Source: Phelpsiimicrobium sp043802125
GTDB lineage: Bacteria > Omnitrophota > Gorgyraeia > Velamenicoccales > Velamenicoccaceae
Length of the DNA: 12,056 nt
NCBI GenBank assembly: GCA_043802125.1
Contig: JAZDLG010000038.1
Span: 1 to 12,056 of the forward strand
Direction of reading: 5' to 3'
The notes under the pieces: model-generated
The model's input: only the letters and a program-made list of their open reading frames with translations
What the model was told of the DNA's origin: nothing
The model's database searches: none
Program-made: the position numbers and the translations under genes
Part shown: positions 1 through 4,551 of the stretch, in pieces
How the letters are laid out: the number at the start of each line of letters is the position of its first letter
Numbering within the stretch: position 1 is the first letter of the stretch

Positions 1-341
1 GAAAGCATATCCAACAGGGGCTTAAGCCCCTGTTGGACCTTCTTAGGCGCGTATTCCGCAAGATAAATAGCGGAAAATATTGACGGCGGCACAGCGAGGA
101 TCATAGCAACAACAGTCACCCAAACCGTACCCGCGATAAACGGCGCAAACCCAAAAGCGCCTTCTGAAGGCCGCCAACGCGTAGAAAATAACAGCTCGCT
201 AAGATGTTTAGTTTCTAAGATAGGCCTTGATTTTGTAAATAGGCCGAAGGCTATCAAGAAAACCAGCAAGCCGACCAAAACAGCCAGCCCCAGCATCGCT
301 TGTTTTGCTATCGTATCTTTGATCCTTCTGTTTCGCAGCAT
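1..341 (-). CDS. pstC: PstC-like ABC transporter permease, N-terminal part (cut by window edge)
   Basis: This is the N-terminal 113 residues of an inner-membrane permease of the phosphate-type ABC transporter family. It starts at ATG 341, 8 nt after the pstS stop. The protein begins MLRNRRIKDTIAKQ, followed by a hydrophobic membrane segment (about residues 16-34, AMLGLAVLVGLLVFLIAFGL). A short periplasmic stretch with FSTRWRPSEGAFGFAPFIAGT is highly typical of PstC. A second membrane segment follows (TVVAMILAVPPSIFSAIYLAEYAP), ending with KPLLDML at the window edge. Family knowledge: PstC pairs with PstA and the ATPase PstB, which should lie beyond position 1. The order porin, pstS, pstC and the tight spacing suggest one operon. 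The substrate may be phosphate or, given the sulfur genes upstream, sulfate. The family call is firm; the substrate is open. Confidence 0.88.
   Translation of the reverse strand, partial: MLRNRRIKDTIAKQAMLGLAVLVGLLVFLIAFGLFTKSRPILETKHLSELLFSTRWRPSEGAFGFAPFIAGTVWVTVVAMILAVPPSIFSAIYLAEYAPKKVQQGLKPLLDML
10..37. repeat. Perfect 28-bp palindrome inside pstC
   Basis: The left arm TCCAACAGGGGCTT (10-23) is followed directly by its exact reverse complement (24-37), with no spacer and no mismatch. It lies in frame within pstC and covers the codons for QQGLKPLLD, a region where KPLL-type residues are usual in the family. It therefore does not look like an insertion. No function is known to me. Confidence 0.9.
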
Positions 342-349
342 ACCTGTTA

Positions 350-1312
350 TTATAGCAAACCCTCTAATACTTTCTTTCTATCTTCTTTCGGTAAAGGAAG
401 ACTGGCAGCTACTTCGTTTACGACTTTTGTGCCTTCGTCCGATAGGACAAATTGGATGAATTCCAAGACTAAACCATTCGGTTTTCCTTTTACAAAGAAA
501 TAATTCTTTCTTGTAACGGGATACTTCCCGGCTTCTATTGCAGCCACAGCATCCGCTCTATTGGTAAAAACCTCATCGCTATCAGCCTGTCCGTTGCTAT
601 TAGCGTCTATCGGGACAAGCCGAGCGCCTTTTACAACAGAACCTTCTCGCGTGAACACGTAGCTGAAGTTGTTAAAACCTATGCCAAGAGGGTCTTTTTT
701 GGCAACCTCCAGAAGGCCTGGATCTCCATAAATGCCTATACCTTTTAGATCATCCTGTTTTTTTCCAAAGAAACCCGCCCAGCTTGAGGCCGCGCCGCAG
801 GAATCCGATCGGGTATAGACATGGATAGGCTTACCTGCCTGACCGGCAGACAGGTTGACACCGCGCCCTACAACTTCATCCCATTTTGTCAGTAGGCCGG
901 AAATATAGATGCCGGCGAGAATCTCTTTTTTAACGCCTTTTTTCAAAAGATCGTCTAAAGCAGGATTTTCCTCGCTGACCACCGCGAATATCGCGTCATG
1001 CAAAATATAAACAGGAGTAATGCCCTGTTTAATTTCAGACGGATCAGGCTCACGCGAGACCATGCCGATATCTACAAGGCCGGCTATGGCATCAGCCGCG
1101 CCCTTGCCCGCGCCGCCGGCTGAAACGTCTATTTTTACTCCGGGGTGCAATTTTTGAAACGCCTCTGCCCAAGTAACTGCTGTCGGATAAATAGCCCATG
1201 CCCCTGAAAGAGTAAGGGTGCCTTGCGGCTCTTTATCCTGAGCCAGAGCAATGCCCTGGTTTAAACCCAATACAAAACCTATTATTAAAAAAAAGTTTAA
1301 TATCTTTTTCAT
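350..1312 (-). CDS. pstS: PstS-like periplasmic substrate-binding protein (phosphate family; substrate uncertain)
   Basis: This 320-residue secreted binding protein serves the adjacent PstC-like permease. Residues 1-24 form a signal peptide (MKK, a hydrophobic core, then ALA before QDKEP). The PBP-like fold shows the family's oxyanion-site segments: LSGAWAIYPTAVTWAEAF (35-52), DIGMVSREP (81-89) and YTRSDSCGAASSW (166-178). The stretch DANSNGQADSDE (236-247) resembles a calcium-binding loop. The start at ATG 1312 is supported by a GGGAGGA Shine-Dalgarno 8 nt upstream, next to the porin stop. Residues 153-160 (LSAGQAG region) are encoded by an imperfect palindrome like repeats elsewhere in the window. 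Neighbours are an OprP-like porin upstream and pstC downstream. The family is clear. Phosphate is the default ligand, but the operon's cysH, DUF2292 and Rrf2 genes make sulfate a serious alternative. Confidence 0.88.
   Translation of the reverse strand: MKKILNFFLIIGFVLGLNQGIALAQDKEPQGTLTLSGAWAIYPTAVTWAEAFQKLHPGVKIDVSAGGAGKGAADAIAGLVDIGMVSREPDPSEIKQGITPVYILHDAIFAVVSEENPALDDLLKKGVKKEILAGIYISGLLTKWDEVVGRGVNLSAGQAGKPIHVYTRSDSCGAASSWAGFFGKKQDDLKGIGIYGDPGLLEVAKKDPLGIGFNNFSYVFTREGSVVKGARLVPIDANSNGQADSDEVFTNRADAVAAIEAGKYPVTRKNYFFVKGKPNGLVLEFIQFVLSDEGTKVVNEVAASLPLPKEDRKKVLEGLL
833..855. repeat. Imperfect palindromic repeat within pstS (CCTGCCTG-type)
   Basis: The sequence from ACCTGCCTG (833-841) to CAGACAGGT (847-855) forms a stem with one internal mismatch (838/850) around a short loop. 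It shares the core CCTGCCTG.CCGG with the leader repeat at 3974-3993. It is read in frame as about eight residues (LSAGQAG) of the binding protein, just before the conserved GKPI segment. This could be a short dispersed repeat absorbed into the coding sequence, or chance. Confidence 0.5.
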
Positions 1313-1326
1313 TATAGAATCCTCCC

Positions 1327-2463
1327 TTAAAACTGCAATGTAAACTGGCCTGTGAACGCGTTATTAATGATCTCTGCTCCTGCTTCTTCTTTTAATTCAT
1401 AGTTGAACTGGAAAAATGCCCACTTATTAAAATACCAATTGGCGCCAAAAGTATGGACTTCTTTTTCGTTATTCGCAAGTTTCGTATCAGCGTCATATGT
1501 ATCAAACTTATAAACGAGCTGCAGTTTCTTGGAAATGACAAAATAACCGGCCTGTAAATACCAACCGGACTTATTAGTCGCTCCATCGTGGCCCTCAATA
1601 AACTCGCCTTTAAGGGAAATAGGATCGCGCAAATAAGCAAACTCAAAACCTGCCCTATCTCGGTCATTTCTTTGAGTAAGCGCAGTGGTCAACGTATATC
1701 TGCCTTTATAAATATTCCCTCCGACAGACCAGTCCTTAGCGGGATGATACACCAAACGGCCCACAAAATCTTTCTGGTCATTAGTATCGGCCTTGTTTAT
1801 ACCTGAGCCATTAACAACCGCTACCGCATAATCAAACAAGTAACCGCTCTTGGCCTTGTCAGGCAGGAAACTCCCGCTCGCCTGGACTCCGATATCGCGG
1901 CCATTCTGGTTATTGATCACATCAGTGCCTCTGGCTACCAGAGCTTCAACAACCTGAGACCTGTTGATTGTTTCTAACTTAGGGCTTGATGTCAGGTTCT
2001 CTTGGCTAAAGGGGATTTTAAACTGGCCGCCGGTTAACTTAATGCAGGGATTCAACTTATAACCAATAGTCGCATCCAGCAAAAACGGCCCTGAGGTTCC
2101 TCCGAATTCCACTTGTGTGCGATAATCAAAACGCTCGGTTATATCCCCTTTAAGGTCAAGCCGCGCTCTACGGATATCAAAGCCATTCTTTGCATTTTTG
2201 CTCTGCTGGAAACGTAACTGCGTATAACCGCTAAGCTTAATCGCCTTGCCGGCTAATACGGAAAATTCTTTCTGTGTTTCTTTCTCTTCCTGTTTTTTTA
2301 TAGCCAGATCCGCCCTGAATGTTGCTGCGTCTTCCGCTGTCACGACCTTTTTCTCCACAAGGAGGTTCAAGAGCCTATCCACATCGGACTCCGCGGCGAA
2401 AGACAGCGGCGTAAACACCAGGAAAACCACTGCAAGCCAACTGAAAAGCTTCAAGATCTTCAT
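1327..2463 (-). CDS. OprP/OprO-like anion-selective outer-membrane porin
   Basis: This beta-barrel porin of the phosphate-selective porin O/P family is about 378 residues long from ATG 2463. The start was chosen because it begins a good signal peptide (MKILKLFSWLAVVFLVFTPLSFA, cleavage before AES) and has an AGGAAAG-type ribosome site. An upstream TTG at 2508 would bury the signal. A short coiled-coil-like N-terminal region (DVDRLLNLLVEKKVVTAEDAATF and the Lys/Glu-rich stretch after it) precedes the barrel. Typical family strands follow, such as FDIRRARLDLKGDITERFDYRTQVEFGG. The C-terminus ends in Phe (FTGQFTLQF), the usual outer-membrane insertion signal. It is followed 14 nt later by pstS, so it probably delivers the same oxyanion to the periplasmic binding protein. 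The gap of about 130 nt from the DUF2292 gene contains a palindromic repeat. Confidence 0.9.
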   Translation of the reverse strand: MKILKLFSWLAVVFLVFTPLSFAAESDVDRLLNLLVEKKVVTAEDAATFRADLAIKKQEEKETQKEFSVLAGKAIKLSGYTQLRFQQSKNAKNGFDIRRARLDLKGDITERFDYRTQVEFGGTSGPFLLDATIGYKLNPCIKLTGGQFKIPFSQENLTSSPKLETINRSQVVEALVARGTDVINNQNGRDIGVQASGSFLPDKAKSGYLFDYAVAVVNGSGINKADTNDQKDFVGRLVYHPAKDWSVGGNIYKGRYTLTTALTQRNDRDRAGFEFAYLRDPISLKGEFIEGHDGATNKSGWYLQAGYFVISKKLQLVYKFDTYDADTKLANNEKEVHTFGANWYFNKWAFFQFNYELKEEAGAEIINNAFTGQFTLQF

Positions 2464-2533
2464 CTTTCTTTCCTTTCTTCTGATCTCCGCTTCCAGTTGA
2501 CTGGTCAACCGAAAATAATTTTATTTGATTTTT

Positions 2534-2563
2534 TCCGCCATAGGCGGATCCGCCTTCGGCGGA
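2534..2563. repeat. Two tandem GC-rich hairpins upstream of the porin gene
   Basis: Two back-to-back 15-nt hairpins have identical arms TCCGCC/GGCGGA: 2534-2548 with loop ATA and 2549-2563 with loop TTC. The junction itself is palindromic (GGCGGATCCGCC). On the transcribed minus strand the element is followed by an A-run, not a U-run, so it does not look like a factor-independent terminator. It is probably a short dispersed palindromic element. Its position in the leader between the DUF2292 gene and the porin could affect mRNA stability or expression balance. Confidence 0.75.
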
Positions 2564-2582
2564 TGCTGCAGATGACTGCTCG

Positions 2583-2587
2583 CCTCC
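2583..2587 (-). promoter_or_regulatory. Orphan strong Shine-Dalgarno (GGAGG)
   Basis: Six nt after the DUF2292 stop, the minus strand reads AAAAAGGAGGCG, an excellent ribosome-binding site. No ATG, GTG or TTG with a worthwhile reading frame follows at normal spacing. The porin start is about 120 nt further on, beyond the tandem hairpins. It may be the remains of the original ribosome site of the downstream gene. Confidence 0.45.
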
Positions 2588-2593
2588 TTTTTA

Positions 2594-2767
2594 TTAATGC
2601 CTACCCTGCCCATCAAGCCTGATCTTTTCCGCTTTGTCTATCTGCACAGGCCTTGAATCCTGCACAGTGATCTGGACATAGCCGTAGCGGATGCTTTTTA
2701 GCGCTTTAAGTATCTGCGAAACAAGCGCTCTTTCGTTATCTTCAATAGTTATTTTATCTTCTATCAT
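2594..2767 (-). CDS. DUF2292 (YezD-like) small protein
   Basis: This 57-residue protein starts MIEDKITIEDNERALVSQIL and continues KALKSIRYGYVQITVQDSRP, then VQIDKAEKIRLDGQGRH. The pattern 'LKsIRYGyVqItVqDsRpVQIdkaEKIRL' is the hallmark of the DUF2292/YezD family, whose members often sit beside sulfur-assimilation genes. The molecular function is not known to me. The ATG at 2767 lies 4 nt after the cysH stop (TAG 2774-2772), so translation is probably coupled. It is too short for many gene finders. The match is from memory of the family, but the motif is distinctive and the context fits. Confidence 0.85.
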   Translation of the reverse strand: MIEDKITIEDNERALVSQILKALKSIRYGYVQITVQDSRPVQIDKAEKIRLDGQGRH

Positions 2768-2771
2768 AATA

Positions 2772-3488
2772 CTACCCCGTCTTTTTCAACAATGGCCGTG
2801 TATGTATTCCGCATTCGCCGCCGCACTTGCTTGTGCCTATCCAGCGGCCCGCGCGTTCATTATCTTCATTGGTGATCTTCGTACACGGCGCGCACCCAAG
2901 CGAGCGGTAGCCTTCCGCGTATAAATGATTAACAGGGACCTGATAAAGAGCCAAATACTGCCATACCTCCCGCTCTTTCCAGATCAAGATTGGATTTAGC
3001 TTTATTAAACCCTTGTCCCTTTCTTCCACCTCTTTGTAATCCGTCCTTGTGCGGCCTTCCGTGCAACGAAGCCCTGTCACCCAACATTTAACGTGCATCT
3101 CTTCAACAGCACGCTTAACAGGCTCTACCTTTAAAATGTCACAACAACGGTCAGGGTCTGTTTCGTAAAGTCTTTCGGGTATAGCGATATCGTTCTTATA
3201 GACTTTTAATTCCGGATAGCGCGCAACTTCATCATCCATGAACTTTACTGTCTCTTTGGGCTTAAAACGCGTTGTCACGATAAACCCGCGTATCTTTGGG
3301 TTGACTTTTTTGGCCAAGTCCCAGACAGCCACTGAATCCTTACCTAAACTATTAGCGACTACAAGCGAATCTCCATATTTATCATATGCCTCTTTGATCA
3401 ATTTCTTTGAACGCTCGACTTTTTCCTTAAAATTAAGCGTTTCAACTAATTTCTTCAGATCATCTTTGTTTTCTAATAACGAACTCAT
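2772..3488 (-). CDS. cysH: Assimilatory APS/PAPS reductase (CysH), [4Fe-4S] type
   Basis: This cytosolic enzyme of 238 residues reduces adenylyl sulfate (or PAPS) to sulfite with thioredoxin as donor. The N-type ATP-pyrophosphatase fold shows its PP-loop as SLGKDS (47-52), with Leu where Gly or Phe is common, and an FKPKET motif (75-80). Cys115-Cys116 plus Cys199-x2-Cys202 form the CC...CxxC cluster motif that marks [4Fe-4S] enzymes, which usually prefer APS. The catalytic segment ECGIH (225-229) carries the C-terminal nucleophile Cys226. Arg residues in VTGLRCTEGRTR (137-148) fit the substrate site. ATG 3488 has a strong GGGAGGAG ribosome site 7 nt upstream. The gene follows rrf2 by 36 nt and precedes the DUF2292 gene by 4 nt. 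APS versus PAPS preference is inferred from the cysteines. A dissimilatory role is unlikely because that enzyme (AprAB) is unrelated. Confidence 0.9.
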   Translation of the reverse strand: MSSLLENKDDLKKLVETLNFKEKVERSKKLIKEAYDKYGDSLVVANSLGKDSVAVWDLAKKVNPKIRGFIVTTRFKPKETVKFMDDEVARYPELKVYKNDIAIPERLYETDPDRCCDILKVEPVKRAVEEMHVKCWVTGLRCTEGRTRTDYKEVEERDKGLIKLNPILIWKEREVWQYLALYQVPVNHLYAEGYRSLGCAPCTKITNEDNERAGRWIGTSKCGGECGIHTRPLLKKTG

Positions 3489-3524
3489 TTCTTGCTCCTC
3501 CCTTTGCTTGTTTATGTTATTTAC

Positions 3525-3965
3525 CTATATAGAATATTCAAGCGCCTGCTTTGCGGCACCTGCCTTAAGAGCCAATTGTTCAAATGTTACATCATCAATG
3601 ACGTTTGACGTTGCCTCATAGACATCCTGCCAGATCTTTCGGAACACACATTTATATACATCCCGACAGGAGGCATACTTGTCTTTCACGCATGCAATAG
3701 GCTCTATGGAGCCATCTATGAATCGCACAACATCGCCTACTGTTATTTCATATGGAGGCTTTGATAACAAAAAACCTCCGACCTTACCCCTGCGGCTTTC
3801 AATAAAACCGCCTTTCTTCAGATCCAATAATATCTGTTCCAAAAATTTGACCGGTGCGTCTATGCGGCCGGCAATGTCGTGGATCGTCACCAATTCCTTA
3901 CCATAATGTAGTGATAGATCCAACACTGCTTTTAACGCGTAATCCCCTCGATAAGTGATCTTCAT
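3525..3965 (-). CDS. Rrf2-family transcriptional regulator with three-Cys motif
   Basis: This 146-residue winged-helix regulator of the Rrf2 family (IscR, CymR, NsrR relatives) begins MKITYRGDYALKAVLDLSLH, the classic family start. The recognition region runs about residues 25-62, ending SRRGKVGGFLLSKPP, where the RGxxGGFxLxxxP signature is clear. Cys92, Cys100 and Cys106 (C-x7-C-x5-C) occupy the place of the IscR cluster ligands, so Fe-S binding is plausible. The first spacing is two residues longer than in IscR. As first gene of the cysH unit, with an inverted repeat over its own promoter, it is probably an autoregulated regulator of sulfur assimilation. Effector and sign of regulation cannot be read from sequence. 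ATG 3965 has AGGGAG as ribosome site, directly adjoining a palindromic repeat. Confidence 0.9.
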   Translation of the reverse strand: MKITYRGDYALKAVLDLSLHYGKELVTIHDIAGRIDAPVKFLEQILLDLKKGGFIESRRGKVGGFLLSKPPYEITVGDVVRFIDGSIEPIACVKDKYASCRDVYKCVFRKIWQDVYEATSNVIDDVTFEQLALKAGAAKQALEYSI

Positions 3966-3973
3966 TTAAGCTC

Positions 3974-3993
3974 CCTGCCTGCCGGTAGGCAGG
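3974..3993. repeat. CCTGCCT palindrome in the rrf2 leader
   Basis: CCTGCCT (3974-3980) pairs perfectly with AGGCAGG (3987-3993) around GCCGGT. On the minus-strand mRNA it lies between the predicted transcription start and the rrf2 start codon, and the AGGGAG ribosome site begins within its last bases. It resembles the palindrome in pstS (833-855). It is probably a dispersed repeat that could influence ribosome access. Confidence 0.7.
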
Positions 3994-4006
3994 CTCTATA
4001 CTATAT

Positions 4007-4031
4007 AATCTCTATCAACATAGTAGAGTTT
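4007..4031 (-). promoter_or_regulatory. Candidate Rrf2 operator (inverted repeat over the -10)
   Basis: AATCTCTA (4007-4014) and TAGAGTTT (4024-4031) are inverted copies with one mismatch, separated by 9 nt. The 25-bp span matches the size of sites bound by Rrf2-family dimers and overlaps the predicted -10 hexamer. Repression by the encoded regulator is a natural reading. The assignment of this site to this protein is inference. Confidence 0.5.
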
Positions 4032-4054
4032 ACAATATAATAATCCTTTGTCAA
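4027..4054 (-). promoter_or_regulatory. Sigma70-like promoter for the rrf2-cysH unit
   Basis: On the minus strand a perfect -35 TTGACA (4054-4049) is followed after 16 nt by TAAACT (4032-4027) as the -10. An A/T-rich stretch just upstream of the -35 (about 4055-4080) could serve as an UP element. Transcription would start near 4020, giving a leader of about 55 nt that contains the palindrome at 3974-3993. Confidence 0.6.
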
Positions 4055-4106
4055 GTATTTTTTTAAAATTATTTTAAAGAAGGGGCTATGGGGGTCCAAA
4101 AGTACA

Positions 4107-4140
4107 AAAGTCACAAGCAAAAACGTTTACTTGTGACTTT
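4107..4140 (-). terminator. Stem-loop terminator after the response regulator
   Basis: AAAGTCACAAG (4107-4117) and CTTGTGACTTT (4130-4140) form a perfect 11-bp stem with a 12-nt loop. On the minus strand it lies 24 nt beyond the response-regulator stop and is followed by TTTTGTACTTTT, an interrupted U-tract. It separates the signalling operon from the rrf2 promoter. The weak GC content of the stem and the broken U-tract lower the certainty. Confidence 0.6.
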
Positions 4141-4164
4141 ATGACATTTAGACGTTTGAACAGA

Positions 4165-4533
4165 CTATTTATAGAAATCAAGGAGTTTCGCGAGCAGGCA
4201 CTCTTCCAGATATTCAAGGCTGATGGGTTTGGTGATATAATCAAAGGCCCCCATCTCCATGCACTTCTCGGCAATAGCTGTCTCTGAGACAGCGGTGATC
4301 ATGATAACGCCCGCCTCTTTGTTTATTTCTTTTATCTTTTTTAATATCTCAACGCCGTCACATTTAGGCATGCGTATATCAAGAAGTACGATATGCGGAG
4401 ATTGCTCGGAAACTATCTTTAAAGCGTCCTCGCCGTTGTCGGTATCAAAGACCTCATATTCTTTTTTCGTAAGAAATTTCCTGAGCATCTCGCGTATGGG
4501 TTTTTCGTCATCAACAACAAGTATCTTTTTCAT
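4165..4533 (-). CDS. Single-domain response regulator (CheY/Spo0F-like receiver)
   Basis: A stand-alone receiver domain of 122 residues starts MKKILVVDDEKPIREMLRKF. The acidic pocket is in VVDDE, the phosphoacceptor Asp in VLLDIRMP, the switch Thr in MITAVS and the conserved Lys in ITKPI, so all catalytic residues are present. No DNA-binding or enzymatic output domain follows: the protein ends LLAKLLDFYK. ATG 4533 is chosen over a TTG six nt upstream because the AGGAG ribosome site then has 6-nt spacing, whereas the TTG would touch it. The gene begins 18 nt after the histidine kinase stop, so the kinase is almost certainly its phosphodonor. It would act through protein contact or as a phosphorelay intermediate. 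The target is unknown. Confidence 0.92.
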   Translation of the reverse strand: MKKILVVDDEKPIREMLRKFLTKKEYEVFDTDNGEDALKIVSEQSPHIVLLDIRMPKCDGVEILKKIKEINKEAGVIMITAVSETAIAEKCMEMGAFDYITKPISLEYLEECLLAKLLDFYK

Positions 4534-4551
4534 AGACAACTCCTGATTGGT

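Noticed and set aside
2464..2508. Upstream TTG start for the porin (15 extra residues)
   Set aside because: It would place a charged stretch before the signal peptide and has no ribosome site. ATG 2463 has both a signal peptide and an upstream AGGAAAG.
2496..2509. Inverted repeat GTTGAC-N2-GTCAAC upstream of the porin, including a -35-like TTGACC
   Set aside because: The arms are only 6 bp and no matching -10 lies 16-18 nt downstream on the minus strand. It is too weak to call an operator or promoter.
4534..4539. TTG start for the response regulator (MSMKK...)
   Set aside because: The TTG directly touches the AGGAG ribosome site. ATG 4533 has proper 6-nt spacing.
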